Assembly (NCBI RefSeq): GCF_007096635.1
Contig: NZ_VKAA01000006.1
Span: 48,003 to 112,002, forward strand
Reading direction: 5' to 3'
DNA length: 64,000 bases
Source: Mycolicibacterium sp. 018/SC-01/001
GTDB lineage: Bacteria > Actinomycetota > Actinomycetes > Mycobacteriales > Mycobacteriaceae
The notes beneath the pieces are model-generated. The model did no database searches. It worked only from the letters and a program-made list of their open reading frames with translations, and was not told the origin of the DNA. Made by a program: the position numbers and the translations under genes. Shown one piece after another: positions 16,159-26,868 of the stretch. How positions within the stretch are numbered: the first letter of the stretch is position 1; the number at the start of each line of letters is the position of its first letter.

Positions 16159-18351
16159 ATGTCGCATCTTGACCACGACACCGAACTGGCCGCCGAACAG
16201 CGCTACGTCGCCACGCTCTACGACCGCCTGGACGCCGAACGCACACGGGTCGCCGACCGGTACCGCGGCGCCCTGCGCGGCACCGGCGGCACGCTCGTCG
16301 AACGCGACGCCGAAGTGCGCGCCCTGGCCGGCCAGATGGCGCGGCTCAACGTCGCCGACAGCGGTCTGTGTTTCGGCCGCCTCGACAGCGTCGACGGCGA
16401 GACGATCTACGTCGGCCGCATCGGCATCCTCGACGAGCAGCACGATTTCGCCTCGCTTCTGGTCGACTGGCGTGCGCCGGCCGCGCGGGCGTTCTACGTC
16501 GCCACCGGGGCGTCACCGGAGAACATGCGCCGCCGCCGCCAGTTCCACACGATGGGCCGGCGCGTCCTGGACTTCACCGACGAGGTCCTCGGGCGTCCCG
16601 ACGGCTCCGACGAGCTCTCCGGTTCAGGCACGGGCGACGCGGCCCTGCTCGCCGCGGTCAACGCGCCGCGCGGTGACGGCATGCGGGACATCGTGGCCAC
16701 CATCCAGGCCGAGCAGGACGAGATCATCCGGCTCGAGCACCCGGGCGTGCTCGTCATCGAGGGTGGGCCGGGCACCGGCAAGACCGTCGTCGCGCTGCAC
16801 CGGGTCGCCTACCTGCTCTACACCCAGCGCAAGCGCATGGAGAGCCACGGGGTCCTCGTCGTCGGGCCCAATGCGGCGTTCCTCGACCATGTCGGGCGCG
16901 TGCTGCCGTCGCTGGGCGAGACCAATGTGGTGTTCATGACCAGCGGTGAGCTCTATCCGGGCCTGCGGGTCACGGCGCAGGACACCCCGGAGGTCACCCG
17001 CGTCAAAGGCGCGCTGGACATGCTGGCGGTGCTCGCGGCCGCGGTCGCCGACCGCCAGCGCGTCCCGACCGAGGCGATCCCGATCGACCTGGCCGACGTC
17101 TCGGTGCGCATCGATCCCGACATCGCGCAGTGGGCCGTCGACGAGGCCCGCGCCAGCGGCAAGACGCACAACGATGCGCGCACGGTGTTCGCCGACGTGC
17201 TGACCTGGGCGCTGACCGAACGTGCGATCGCGAAGATCGGCAGGGGCTGGCTGACCCGCGATGACCGCAACGCATGGGAGCACCTGCGGTCGGAGTTGGT
17301 CGAGGAACTCGACGAGCATCACGGCTTCGCCGCCGCACTCGATCGGCTGTGGCCGATGCTGACCCCGGAAACGCTTCTCGCCGAGCTGTATTCGTCACCC
17401 GATCGGCTGCGCGCCGCGGGCGCCGACCCGAGCCTGCTGCGTGCCGACGGACACGCGTGGACGGTGTCGGACGTGCCGCTGCTCGACGAGCTGGTCGACC
17501 TGCTGGGTCGCGACAAGAAGGCCGAAGCGGCCGCCGAGAAGGATCGGCGCGAGGAAGCCGCCTACGCGGCCGGCGTGCTTGACCTGATGATCGGCCGCGA
17601 GGACCTGATGGACGACGAGGACCAGTTGCTGGCCTCCGACGTGATCGCCGCCGAGGAACTCGCCGAACGCTTCGAGGAGCGGGACACCCGGGAACTCGCC
17701 GAACGTGCTGCGGCGGACCGGGACTGGACGTACGGGCACGTCGTGGTCGACGAGGCCCAGGAGCTCTCGGCGATGGAGTGGCGGGTGCTGATGCGTCGCT
17801 GCCCGCGCCGTTCGTTCACGATCGTCGGCGATCTCGCCCAGCGGCGCTCCGCGGCGGGCGTGACATCGTGGCAGGCGACGCTCGAGCCGTACGTGGCGAG
17901 CCGGTGGCTCTACCGACCGCTCCTGACGAACTACCGCACGCCGAGCGAGATCATGGCGGTCGCCGCCGCCGTCCTCGCCGAGTTCGCCCTGGACGTCACG
18001 CCACCGGAGTCGGTGCGGTCCTGTGGGGTGGCGCCGTGGTCACGCTGCGTCACGGCGGACGAATTGCCATCGGCCATCGATGAATTCGTGTGCGCCGAGG
18101 CGGCGCGGGAGGGCACGAGCGTGGTGATCGGGCCGCCCGGCACCCCGGGCGCGGTCGCCCCCGCGGACACCAAGGGACTGGAGTACGACGCGGTGCTCGT
18201 CGTGCATCCGGAGACGATCATGGCCGACGGCCCCCGCGGGGCCGCCGATCTGTACGTGGCCCTGACCCGGGCCACCCAGCGGCTCGGCGTGCTGCACACC
18301 GAGCCGCTGCCCGCCGCCCTGCGCGGACTGACCGAGCAGCGGGTCGGCTAA
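16159..18351 (+). CDS. helD: HelD-type RNA polymerase-associated helicase-like ATPase
   Basis: A 730-residue superfamily 1-like ATPase. The N-terminal coiled-coil arm (residues about 5-65) leads into the HelD-specific region with LLVDWRAPAARAFY. Walker A is GGPGTGKT (about residue 205), and Walker B-like VVDEAQELS is followed by FTIVGDLAQRRS. The C-terminal domain includes KGLEYDAVLVVHPE. HelD removes stalled RNA polymerase from DNA, and in some mycobacteria the protein protects against rifampicin. The ATG at 16159 is preferred to GTG 16147, although the ribosome site is weak. A SOS box lies upstream. It ends 1 bp before the convergent secreted-protein gene. Confidence 0.9.
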   Translation: MSHLDHDTELAAEQRYVATLYDRLDAERTRVADRYRGALRGTGGTLVERDAEVRALAGQMARLNVADSGLCFGRLDSVDGETIYVGRIGILDEQHDFASLLVDWRAPAARAFYVATGASPENMRRRRQFHTMGRRVLDFTDEVLGRPDGSDELSGSGTGDAALLAAVNAPRGDGMRDIVATIQAEQDEIIRLEHPGVLVIEGGPGTGKTVVALHRVAYLLYTQRKRMESHGVLVVGPNAAFLDHVGRVLPSLGETNVVFMTSGELYPGLRVTAQDTPEVTRVKGALDMLAVLAAAVADRQRVPTEAIPIDLADVSVRIDPDIAQWAVDEARASGKTHNDARTVFADVLTWALTERAIAKIGRGWLTRDDRNAWEHLRSELVEELDEHHGFAAALDRLWPMLTPETLLAELYSSPDRLRAAGADPSLLRADGHAWTVSDVPLLDELVDLLGRDKKAEAAAEKDRREEAAYAAGVLDLMIGREDLMDDEDQLLASDVIAAEELAERFEERDTRELAERAAADRDWTYGHVVVDEAQELSAMEWRVLMRRCPRRSFTIVGDLAQRRSAAGVTSWQATLEPYVASRWLYRPLLTNYRTPSEIMAVAAAVLAEFALDVTPPESVRSCGVAPWSRCVTADELPSAIDEFVCAEAAREGTSVVIGPPGTPGAVAPADTKGLEYDAVLVVHPETIMADGPRGAADLYVALTRATQRLGVLHTEPLPAALRGLTEQRVG

Positions 18352-18352
18352 C

Positions 18353-18772
18353 TCACCACTGGGTGCCCTGGCACAGCGGGCTGTAGGGGTGGTCGCCCTG
18401 GATGACGATCTGGCCGTCGACGGCGACCTCGCAGTGCGCGTTCGGCGCGGCCTGGCCGCCCTTGGTGGTGCTGCTCGCCCACACGTAGGCCCATTGCGGA
18501 TCGGCCAGCGTGGTCTCGAACGTCCACGGCTGCCCGGGGGCGATCGTGACGGAGTCCCGCTTGATGTAGCTGTAGGCGTCGGCGTTGTAGGCCGCCTTGT
18601 TCGCCGGCTGATTCACCAGATACGTGACGTCGAACTGGTACGGACCCGCGACGCTGATCGTGTACTGGACCTTGTGGGCTTCCGGTTGAGCGCTCGCAAC
18701 GGCCGGAGTGAGCGCGACTGACGCGGCCGCGACCATCAGGGACACCCCGAGCTTGGCAGTAGCTGTTCGCAT
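18353..18772 (-). CDS. Small secreted MmpS-like protein
   Basis: A 139-residue protein with a clear Sec signal peptide: a charged start (MRTATAKLG), a hydrophobic core and an ASA-Q cleavage site near residue 29. The mature part is beta-rich (VQYTISVAGPYQFDVTYLV, then WTFETTLADPQWAYVWASS) and contains two Cys residues that could form a disulfide. The pattern resembles the extracytoplasmic domain of mycobacterial MmpS proteins and the Rv2576c type. An in-frame GTG at 18781 is an alternative start. Its function is unknown. Confidence 0.72.
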   Translation of the reverse strand: MRTATAKLGVSLMVAAASVALTPAVASAQPEAHKVQYTISVAGPYQFDVTYLVNQPANKAAYNADAYSYIKRDSVTIAPGQPWTFETTLADPQWAYVWASSTTKGGQAAPNAHCEVAVDGQIVIQGDHPYSPLCQGTQW

Positions 18773-18841
18773 GTCGATCACATCGCCCGACGGTACCCAA
18801 CCGTTACCGCTGCGCGTCGGCTATGCCGCCTCTATCGGTTA

Positions 18842-18890
18842 ACGGCAAACCAACTGCCGCGGGGGCCGCACAGGTTAACCGGGTCGTCAC
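18842..18890 (+). promoter_or_regulatory. Two AC-N9-AC motifs, possible GlnR sites
   Basis: Two copies of the GlnR-type AC-N9-AC pattern occur at 18842-18854 and 18878-18890, each preceded by GGTT so that both begin GGTTAAC. They are 36 bp apart and just upstream of a good -35 element before urtA. GlnR activation of urea transport under nitrogen limitation is established in mycobacteria. The motif is short, so chance occurrence is possible. Confidence 0.45.
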
Positions 18891-18900
18891 ACACAGACAC

Positions 18901-18927
18901 TTGACAGAAACACCGGGGCTCTAACGT
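18901..18927 (+). promoter_or_regulatory. Possible urtA promoter
   Basis: A consensus -35 hexamer TTGACA (18901-18906) is followed after 15 bp by TAACGT (18922-18927), which fits the mycobacterial TANNNT -10 form. The spacing is slightly short. The start codon of urtA is 110 bp further on. The rest of the 18773-19037 gap shows no coding features. Confidence 0.4.
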
Positions 18928-19037
18928 CCGGATCCGACACCGATCCGTGTCGACAATCTCGCGTCCACCCGTCGTCGAATGCGCTGCCACAGCGTCCCCG
19001 CGCAGGTGAATGCCGTCGACCCTCAGAAAGGCCCTCT

Positions 19038-20303
19038 ATGGAGAATCCTCGGCGTACGCCGTCCCGGCGCACCGCGATCGCTGCAGGAAGCATCGTCGCG
19101 ACGGTCAGCTTGCTGTTGGCCGGCTGTGGAAGCAAGGCGAGTGAGTCCGATTCAGCAAATGCGCAATCGTGCGTGGACACCTCCGGGTCCACCATCAAGG
19201 TGGGATCGCTGAACTCCCTGTCGGGCACCATGGCGATCTCCGAGGTCACCGTCCGCGACTCCATCAAGCTGGCCGTCGACGAGATCAACGGCGCCGGCGG
19301 CGTCATGGGCAAACAGATCCAGCTCGTCGGCGAGGACGGCGCGTCCGAACCCACGGTGTTCGCCGAGAAGGCCGAGAAGCTGATCAGCAGCGACTGCGTG
19401 GCCGCGGTGTTCGGCGGATGGACCTCCTCGAGCCGCAAGGCCATGCTGCCCGTCTTCGAATCCGCCAACTCGCTGCTCTACTACCCCGTGCAGTACGAGG
19501 GCCTGGAATCGTCACCGAACATCTTCTACACCGGCGCCACCACCAACCAGCAGATCGTGCCCGCACTGGACTACCTCAAGGAGAAGGGCATCAAGTCGCT
19601 CTACCTGGTGGGCAGCGACTACGTGTTCCCGCAGACGGCCAACCGCATCATCAAGGCCTACGCGGGCGCCAACGGTATCGAGATCAAGGGCGAGGACTAC
19701 ACGCCACTGGGCTCCACCGACTTCTCGACCATCGTCAACAAGGTCCGTACCGCCGACGCCGACGCGGTGTTCAACACCCTCAACGGCGACTCGAACGTCG
19801 CGTTCTTCCGCGAGTACAAGAACGTGGGCCTGACCCCGCAGCAGATGCCGGTCGTGTCGGTGTCGATCGCCGAGGAAGAGGTCGGCGGCATCGGCGTGCA
19901 GAACATCACCGGGCAGCTGACGGCCTGGAACTACTACCAGACCATCGACACCCCGGTGAACAAGAAGTTCGTCGACGCCTACAAGAAGGCCTACGGCGCC
20001 AACAAGCCGACCTCGGACCCGATGGAAGCCGCCTACACGTCGGTGTACCTGTGGAAGAACACCGTCGAGAAGGCGAAATCGTTCGACACCAAGGCGATTC
20101 AGGACAACGCCGGCGGCGTGACATTCGACGCTCCCGAAGGCCTGGTCACGATCGACGGCGAGAACCACCACATCACCAAGACCGCGCGCATCGGCGAGAT
20201 CCGGCCCGACGGCCTGATCTACACCGTGTGGCAGTCGCCCGGCCCGATCCAGCCCGATCCGTTCCTGAAGTCCTACCCGTGGGCCGCCGGCCTCTCCGGC
20301 TGA
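19038..20303 (+). CDS. urtA: Urea ABC transporter substrate-binding lipoprotein
   Basis: A 421-residue periplasmic-type binding protein with a lipoprotein signal ending in LLLAGC (Cys30), so it is anchored outside the membrane. The mature part has the UrtA pattern: [36 protein letters not shown], and [18 protein letters not shown]. It captures urea and delivers it to UrtBC. It is the first gene of the tightly packed urtABCDE operon, 4 bp before urtB. AGAAAGG upstream of the ATG is the likely ribosome site. Confidence 0.95.
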   Translation: MENPRRTPSRRTAIAAGSIVATVSLLLAGCGSKASESDSANAQSCVDTSGSTIKVGSLNSLSGTMAISEVTVRDSIKLAVDEINGAGGVMGKQIQLVGEDGASEPTVFAEKAEKLISSDCVAAVFGGWTSSSRKAMLPVFESANSLLYYPVQYEGLESSPNIFYTGATTNQQIVPALDYLKEKGIKSLYLVGSDYVFPQTANRIIKAYAGANGIEIKGEDYTPLGSTDFSTIVNKVRTADADAVFNTLNGDSNVAFFREYKNVGLTPQQMPVVSVSIAEEEVGGIGVQNITGQLTAWNYYQTIDTPVNKKFVDAYKKAYGANKPTSDPMEAAYTSVYLWKNTVEKAKSFDTKAIQDNAGGVTFDAPEGLVTIDGENHHITKTARIGEIRPDGLIYTVWQSPGPIQPDPFLKSYPWAAGLSG

Positions 20304-20307
20304 CCCC

Positions 20308-21192
20308 ATGGATGTCCTGATCGGACAGCTGGCAACAGGATTGAGCCTCGGCTCGATCCTGTTGCTGGCCGCTCTGGGCCTGTCGTTGACGTTCGGCCAG
20401 ATGGGCGTCATCAACATGGCGCACGGTGAGTTCATCATGGCCGGCTGCTACACCGCCTACGTCGTGCAGCAGGTGATCTCCAGTGCCGGTGTCTCGCTGA
20501 TCATCTCGCTCGTCATCGGGTTCTTCATCGGCGGCGCGATGGGCGTCGCGCTGGAGGTGGGACTCATCCAGCGCATGTACGACCGGCCGCTGGACACCCT
20601 GCTGGTCACGTTCGGCGTCGGCCTGATCCTGCAGCAGGTGGCGCGCGACATCTTCGGGGCACCCGCGGTCAACGTGGTCGCGCCGGGGTGGCTGTCGGGC
20701 GGGGTGGAGATCCTCGGCGCCGTCGTGCCGAAGACCCGCATCTTCATTCTGGTGCTGGCCGTGGCGTGCGTCGCGGTGCTGGCCACCGTGCTCAAGGTCA
20801 GCCCGATGGGGCGGCGCATCCGCGCCGTCGTGCAGAACCGCGACCTCGCCGAGACCAGCGGGATCTCCTCACGGCGCACCGACATCACCACGTTCTTCAT
20901 CGGCTCCGGCCTCGCGGCCGTCGCAGGGGTGGCGCTGACGCTCATCGGTTCGACGAGTCCGACGATCGGCCAGAGCTATCTGATCGACGCGTTCCTGGTG
21001 GTCGTGGTCGGCGGGCTCGGTCAGATCAAGGGCACCGTGATCGCGGCACTGGCGCTGGGCTTCTTGAACTCGTTCATCGAATACAACACGACCGCGTCGT
21101 TGGCCAAGGTCGTCGTGTTCGTGATCATCGTGATCTTCCTGCAGGTGCGTCCGCAGGGGTTGTTCACCGTGCGGACAAGGAGTTTGGTGTGA
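20308..21192 (+). CDS. urtB: Urea ABC transporter permease UrtB
   Basis: A 294-residue inner-membrane permease of the LivH type with about eight hydrophobic helices. It begins DVLIGQLATGLSLGSILLLA and carries the characteristic GQMGVINMAHGEFIMAG segment. It pairs with UrtC to form the urea channel. It overlaps urtC by GTGA. Confidence 0.94.
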   Translation: MDVLIGQLATGLSLGSILLLAALGLSLTFGQMGVINMAHGEFIMAGCYTAYVVQQVISSAGVSLIISLVIGFFIGGAMGVALEVGLIQRMYDRPLDTLLVTFGVGLILQQVARDIFGAPAVNVVAPGWLSGGVEILGAVVPKTRIFILVLAVACVAVLATVLKVSPMGRRIRAVVQNRDLAETSGISSRRTDITTFFIGSGLAAVAGVALTLIGSTSPTIGQSYLIDAFLVVVVGGLGQIKGTVIAALALGFLNSFIEYNTTASLAKVVVFVIIVIFLQVRPQGLFTVRTRSLV

Positions 21193-22289
21193 GAACCCTC
21201 ATCGGCCGCTGGCAGACCTGGGCCGGTTTCGGGGTCGCCGCGCTGGTCCTGTTCGTCATCGCCCCCGCGGTGCTGTCGGACTTCCGGCTCAGCCTGCTCG
21301 GCAAGTTCCTGTGCTTTGCGATCGTCGCCGCCGGTATCGGCCTGGCGTGGGGCCGCGGCGGCATGCTGGTACTGGGCCAGGGCGTGTTCTTCGGTCTCGG
21401 CGGTTATCTGATGGCGATGCACCTCAAGATCGCCGACGCGCAGTTGCGCGGTGATGACGTACCGGACTTCATGCAGATCCAGGGCATCCGCGAACTGCCG
21501 TCGTACTGGCAGCCATTCGCCTCTCCCGCGGTGACGCTCGTCGCGATCATCGTGCTGCCCACCGCGATCGCCGCCGCTCTCGGGTTCGGTGTGTTCAAAC
21601 GCAAGGTCAAGGGCGCCTACTTCGCGATCCTGTCGCAGGCGCTCGCGGCCGCCCTGGCCATCCTGCTCGTCGGCCAGACGGGTCTCGGCGGATCGAACGG
21701 GCTCAACAGGTTTCGTACGTTCTTCGGATTCACGCTCAACGATCCGGTGAACCGCCGCATGCTCTACTTCATCGCGGCCGCGGTGCTGCTGCTGGTGGTC
21801 GCGGTGGTGCGGCAACTCATGCAGAGCCGCTACGGGGAACTGCTGGTGGCGGTGCGCGACGGTGAGGAACGGGTGCGCTTCCTCGGCTACGACCCGGCCA
21901 ACATCAAGGTGGTGGCCTACACGGTCGCCGCGTTGTTCGCGAGCATCGCCGGGGCGCTGTTCGCCCCGATTGTCGGGTTCATCGCGCCGTCTCAGGTCGG
22001 CATCCTGCCCTCGATCGCGTTCCTGATCGGCGTCGCGATCGGCGGCCGCACCACGCTGCTAGGCCCGGTGCTCGGCGCGATCGGCGTGGCGTGGGCGCAA
22101 ACGCTGTTCTCCGAACGGTTTCCGTCGGAATGGACCTACGCCCAGGGTCTGCTGTTCATCGTCGTCGTCGGGTTCTTCCCCGCCGGACTCGCCGGCCTCG
22201 GGGTCTTCCTGCGCCGCCGGCGGAAGAAGGCGCCGCCGCCGACCGAGGCGGAAACACCCGACGACGAGAAGGTGGGGGTGAGCTCATGA
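21189..22289 (+). CDS. urtC: Urea ABC transporter permease UrtC
   Basis: A 366-residue LivM-type permease with multiple membrane helices and the SRYGELLVAVRDGEERVRFLGY loop that contacts the ATPases. The GTG at 21189 gives a normal family length and a 4-bp overlap with urtB; the frame is open upstream but overlaps urtB. The C-terminal tail is charged, with Arg/Lys followed by Glu/Pro residues. It overlaps urtD by ATGA. Confidence 0.94.
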   Translation: MRTLIGRWQTWAGFGVAALVLFVIAPAVLSDFRLSLLGKFLCFAIVAAGIGLAWGRGGMLVLGQGVFFGLGGYLMAMHLKIADAQLRGDDVPDFMQIQGIRELPSYWQPFASPAVTLVAIIVLPTAIAAALGFGVFKRKVKGAYFAILSQALAAALAILLVGQTGLGGSNGLNRFRTFFGFTLNDPVNRRMLYFIAAAVLLLVVAVVRQLMQSRYGELLVAVRDGEERVRFLGYDPANIKVVAYTVAALFASIAGALFAPIVGFIAPSQVGILPSIAFLIGVAIGGRTTLLGPVLGAIGVAWAQTLFSERFPSEWTYAQGLLFIVVVGFFPAGLAGLGVFLRRRRKKAPPPTEAETPDDEKVGVSS

Positions 22290-23101
22290 CCGACGTCGAC
22301 GCGAGCGCCGCGGGCAAGGAACCCGTGGTCGGCGGCAACGCCGGGATGGGCACCCAGTACCTCGAAGTCCGCGGCCTGACAGTCGATTTCGATGGCTTCA
22401 AGGCCGTCAGCGATGTCGATCTGACCCTGTTCCAGGGCGATCTGCGCTTCCTGATCGGGCCCAACGGAGCGGGCAAGACCACTGTGATCGACGCGATCAC
22501 CGGACTGGTTCCCGCGACTGGATCGGTGAACAAGTCCGGCGTCGAGCTGCTCGGCAAGAAGGTGCATCAGATCGCCCGCCGCGGAGTGGGACGCACGTTC
22601 CAGACCGCGAGCGTCTTCGAACAGCTGACCGTCCTGCAGAACCTCGACATCGCCGCCGGCGCGGGTCGTTCGGTGTGGACACTGCTGCGGCGACGCTCCG
22701 GCGTGCTGCCGATCATCGAACAGACCCTGCACACCATCGGCCTGACCGAGCTCGCTGACCGACCCGCAGGTGTACTGGCCCACGGGCAGAAGCAGTGGCT
22801 GGAGATCGGCATGCTGCTGGTACAGAACGCCGACGTTCTGCTGCTCGACGAACCCGTGGCCGGGATGAGCACCGAGGAGCGTGAAGAGACCGGAAACCTG
22901 TTGCGGCGCATCGGCGCCGAACGCACCGTCGTCGTCGTCGAGCACGACATGGACTTCATGCGCGCGTTCGCCACATCGGTGACGGTGCTCGCTCGGGGCC
23001 AAGTCATCGCCGAGGGCTCCGTTGCTCAGGTGCAGGCCGACCCCAAGGTGCAAGAGGTCTACCTCGGCACCGCTGCTGCTGGCGCGGAGGGAATCTCGTG
23101 A
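22286..23101 (+). CDS. urtD: Urea ABC transporter ATPase UrtD
   Basis: A 271-residue LivG-type ATP-binding subunit. Walker A is GPNGAGKT. The ABC signature region is degenerate (LAHGQKQWLEIGMLL), as is usual for UrtD. Walker B is VLLLDEPVAGM and the switch His lies in VVVEHDMDF. A 25-residue N-terminal extension precedes the domain. The start ATG at 22286 overlaps the urtC stop; it couples ATP hydrolysis to urea import. Confidence 0.95.
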   Translation: MTDVDASAAGKEPVVGGNAGMGTQYLEVRGLTVDFDGFKAVSDVDLTLFQGDLRFLIGPNGAGKTTVIDAITGLVPATGSVNKSGVELLGKKVHQIARRGVGRTFQTASVFEQLTVLQNLDIAAGAGRSVWTLLRRRSGVLPIIEQTLHTIGLTELADRPAGVLAHGQKQWLEIGMLLVQNADVLLLDEPVAGMSTEEREETGNLLRRIGAERTVVVVEHDMDFMRAFATSVTVLARGQVIAEGSVAQVQADPKVQEVYLGTAAAGAEGIS

Positions 23102-23793
23102 CACTCGAACTCGTCGACGTCCGCACCGGGTACGGCCGCAGCTCCGTCATCCACGGCGTGAGCCTCGAGGTGCCCTCCGACGGCGTGGCTGCGGTGATGG
23201 GGCACAACGGCGCCGGCAAGACGACACTACTGCGTGCCGCCGTCGGCCTGCTCAGATGCTCAAGCGGCACAGTGCGTTTCGACGGTGAGGACATCACCAA
23301 ACTGCGGCCCAGCGCCCGCGTCGCCCGCGGGCTGGCCTACGTGCCGCAGGGTCAGCAGTCCTTCGGCCAGCTGACCACCGCCGAGAACCTGCAGGTGGTG
23401 GCCGACGGCCGCAAGAACGGCAAGGCCCTGATCGACGAGCAGCTCGACCTGTTCCCCGCACTCAAGGAGCTGCTGACCCGGCGCGCCGGCTTGCTCTCCG
23501 GCGGCCAGCGTCAACAGCTCGCGATCGCCCGCGCGCTCATCACCTCGCCGAAGTGCCTGATCCTCGACGAGCCGACGGAGGGCATCCAGCCGTCGGTGGT
23601 CGCCGAGATCGAAGCGGCCATCACCGCGCTGACCGAACGCGGCGACCTGGGCGTGCTGCTGGTGGAGCAGCACATCGGGTTCGCGCTCGAATCCTCGCAG
23701 CGCTACTACATCCTCGAAGCCGGGCGCGTGACGTCGAGCGGAACGGGCGGTTCGGCATCCGAGGCCGACGTGCGCGCCGCGATGGCCATCTGA
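23098..23793 (+). CDS. urtE: Urea ABC transporter ATPase UrtE
   Basis: A 231-residue LivF-type ATPase. Walker A is GHNGAGKT, the signature is LSGGQRQQLAIARALI, Walker B is CLILDEPTEGI and the switch is VLLVEQHI. It starts with GTG in a GTGA overlap with urtD and completes the importer. It ends 21 bp before the convergent hisS stop, with no strong hairpin between them. No urease genes are in the window. Confidence 0.95.
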   Translation: MTLELVDVRTGYGRSSVIHGVSLEVPSDGVAAVMGHNGAGKTTLLRAAVGLLRCSSGTVRFDGEDITKLRPSARVARGLAYVPQGQQSFGQLTTAENLQVVADGRKNGKALIDEQLDLFPALKELLTRRAGLLSGGQRQQLAIARALITSPKCLILDEPTEGIQPSVVAEIEAAITALTERGDLGVLLVEQHIGFALESSQRYYILEAGRVTSSGTGGSASEADVRAAMAI

Positions 23794-23814
23794 CGCTTCG
23801 ACCGTGAGCGGGGA

Positions 23815-25071
23815 TCAGAGGCGGGCCACGACGTGCTCGACGACATCCTCGATCGCGATGTCGACCTGCTCGCCCGTCGCCAACGTCTTCACCCCGACCG
23901 TGCCCGCCTCCAGGTCGCGGTCGCCCGCGACCAGCGCAATGGAGGCACCAGACCGGTCAGCACCCTTCATCGCGCCCTTGAGGCTGCGATCGCCGTAGGC
24001 CACGTCGACTCGCACGCCCGCGGCACGCAGCTGCGCCGCCAGCACGGCGAGCCGCACCTTGGCGTCGGCACCCATCGGCACCGCATACACGTCGACACGC
24101 GCGGTCTCGCCGGCCGTCTTGCCCTCGGCGCGCAGGGCGAGCAGGGTGCGGTCGACACCCAGCCCGAAGCCGATACCCGACAGGTCGCGGCCGCCCAGCT
24201 GACTCATCAACCCGTCGTAACGGCCGCCGCCGCCGATCCCGGACTGCGCACCCAGGCCGTCGTGGACGAACTCGAACGTCGTCTTCGTGTAGTAGTCCAG
24301 CCCGCGCACCATCCGCGGATTGATCACATAGGGCACGCCGAGGGCATCCAGGTGCGCCAGCACCGTGTCGAAGTGGGCCTTGGCCACCTCGGAGAGGTGA
24401 TCGAGCATCAGCGGCGCGTCGGCGGTCATCTCCTTGACGTGCGGGCGCTTGTCGTCGAGCACGCGCAACGGGTTGATCTCTGCGCGTCGCCGCGTCTCCT
24501 CATCCAGATCGAGCCCGAACAGGAACTGCTGCAACAACTCTCGATACTGCGGCCGGCAGGTGTCGTCCCCGAGTGAGGTGATCTCCAGCCGGAACCCGTC
24601 GAGACCCAGCGAACGGAACCCCGCGTCGGCCACCGCGATCACCTCGGCATCGAGCGCCGGATCGTCGACGCCGATGGCCTCCACCCCGACCTGCTGCAGC
24701 TGCCGGTAGCGGCCGGCCTGCGGGCGCTCGTACCGGAAGAACGGGCCCGAGTAGCAGAGCTTCACCGGCAGCTGACCCCGGTCGAGCCCGTGCTCGATCA
24801 CCGCGCGCATGACGCCGGCCGTGCCCTCAGGGCGCAGCGTCACCGAGCGCTCCCCGCGGTCGGCGAACGTGTACATCTCCTTGGAGACCACGTCGGTGGA
24901 CTCCCCCACCCCGCGGGCGAACAGAGCGGTGTCCTCGAAGATCGGCAGCTCGATGTCGCCGTACCCGGCGCGGCGAGCGGCGCCGAGCAGCGCCGCACGC
25001 ACCGCGACGAACTCGGCCGAGTCGGGCGGGAAGTAATCGGGGACGCCCTTGGGCGCCTTGAAGTCGGTCAC
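23815..25071 (-). CDS. hisS: Histidyl-tRNA synthetase
   Basis: A 418-residue class II synthetase. It begins with the family-typical [15 protein letters not shown]. Motif 2 shows as [15 protein letters not shown], and the histidine-binding and motif 3 elements are [26 protein letters not shown] and [10 protein letters not shown]. The C-terminal anticodon domain covers about residues 325-418. The start is GTG in a GTGA overlap with the upstream MBL-fold gene. It is syntenic with Rv2580c. Confidence 0.97.
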   Translation of the reverse strand: MTDFKAPKGVPDYFPPDSAEFVAVRAALLGAARRAGYGDIELPIFEDTALFARGVGESTDVVSKEMYTFADRGERSVTLRPEGTAGVMRAVIEHGLDRGQLPVKLCYSGPFFRYERPQAGRYRQLQQVGVEAIGVDDPALDAEVIAVADAGFRSLGLDGFRLEITSLGDDTCRPQYRELLQQFLFGLDLDEETRRRAEINPLRVLDDKRPHVKEMTADAPLMLDHLSEVAKAHFDTVLAHLDALGVPYVINPRMVRGLDYYTKTTFEFVHDGLGAQSGIGGGGRYDGLMSQLGGRDLSGIGFGLGVDRTLLALRAEGKTAGETARVDVYAVPMGADAKVRLAVLAAQLRAAGVRVDVAYGDRSLKGAMKGADRSGASIALVAGDRDLEAGTVGVKTLATGEQVDIAIEDVVEHVVARL

Positions 25072-25745
25072 GTCGTCAAACCTTCGAGGAACGGGTTGGT
25101 GCGGCGCTCGGCGCCGATGGTGCTGCGCTCGCCGTGGCCCGGTAATACCAGCGTGTCGTCGTCGAGCACGAGCAGTTTTGTCACGATCGAGGTCAGCAGA
25201 TCACGGCCGCTGCCGCCGGGCAGATCCGTACGCCCCACCGACTGCTTGAACAGCGTGTCGCCGGTGAAGGCGAGCTGGTCGGGTCCCTCGTCGACGCGGA
25301 AGACCACCGATCCCTGGGTGTGACCGGGCGTGTGGTCGACGGCCACGGTGATGCCGCCGAGGTCGAGCTTGTCGCCGTCGCGGTCGAGCTCGACGACCTG
25401 CCGGGGCTCGCGGAAGAACGCCCCGACGGCGAACGACGCCAACCCGAGCGCGAACCCCTCTCCGAGGGCCTTCACCGGGTCTTTCAACATGTACCGATCC
25501 GCCGGGTGGATGTAGGTGGGGCAGCCGTAGGTGTCGGCCACCTTCTGCGCCGACCACATGTGGTCGATGTGCCCGTGGGTGAGCAGCACGGCCGCCGGGG
25601 TCAGCCGGTTCTCGTCGAGGATGCGCTGCAACGGCCCCATCGCACGCTGGCCGGGGTCGACGACGATCGCGTCGGCGCCCTGCCCGGGCGCCAGCACGTA
25701 GCAGTTGCACGCCAGCACCCCGGCGGGGAATCCGGTGATCAACAC
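25068..25745 (-). CDS. Metallo-beta-lactamase-fold hydrolase (glyoxalase II-like)
   Basis: A 225-residue MBL-fold hydrolase with the metal-binding motif THGHIDH (THxHxDH), a second His in [10 protein letters not shown] and Asp in FTGDTLF, and a late His in VLPGHGERS. This is the glyoxalase II / Rv2581c type, thought to hydrolyse thioesters such as glutathione- or mycothiol-linked lactate; the substrate is unproven here. It lies upstream of hisS in the same operon, as in other mycobacteria. Confidence 0.9.
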   Translation of the reverse strand: MLITGFPAGVLACNCYVLAPGQGADAIVVDPGQRAMGPLQRILDENRLTPAAVLLTHGHIDHMWSAQKVADTYGCPTYIHPADRYMLKDPVKALGEGFALGLASFAVGAFFREPRQVVELDRDGDKLDLGGITVAVDHTPGHTQGSVVFRVDEGPDQLAFTGDTLFKQSVGRTDLPGGSGRDLLTSIVTKLLVLDDDTLVLPGHGERSTIGAERRTNPFLEGLTT

Positions 25746-25863
25746 GCCGTAAAGCTTCCCATGCCGAGCTCACTGCGCAGTTCACGAGGGGTCACAGCGG
25801 TTGTCTCAGCTCGTCCTGGCACACTCGGTGCCGACCTGATCGACCCCTAGGAGGACCTGGCCC

Positions 25864-26760
<897 letters not shown>

Positions 26761-26803
26761 GGCCCGGCTCAGAGACCGCGAGGGGACCCCACGAAGTAGA
26801 GGA

Positions 26804-26854
26804 CAGACGCGAACTCGAGCGGACACGCCGGCGACGCGCTCGAGTTCGCGTCTG
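26804..26854. terminator. Perfect 18-bp hairpin between convergent ppiB and rel
   Basis: Arms 26804-26821 and 26837-26854 are exact reverse complements (CAGACGCGAACTCGAGCG on the left) around a 15-base loop. It lies between two convergent stop codons and is a likely bidirectional terminator. No U-tract is present, which is common in mycobacteria. Confidence 0.75.
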
Positions 26855-26868
26855 CTCGCGGGGAAAAC

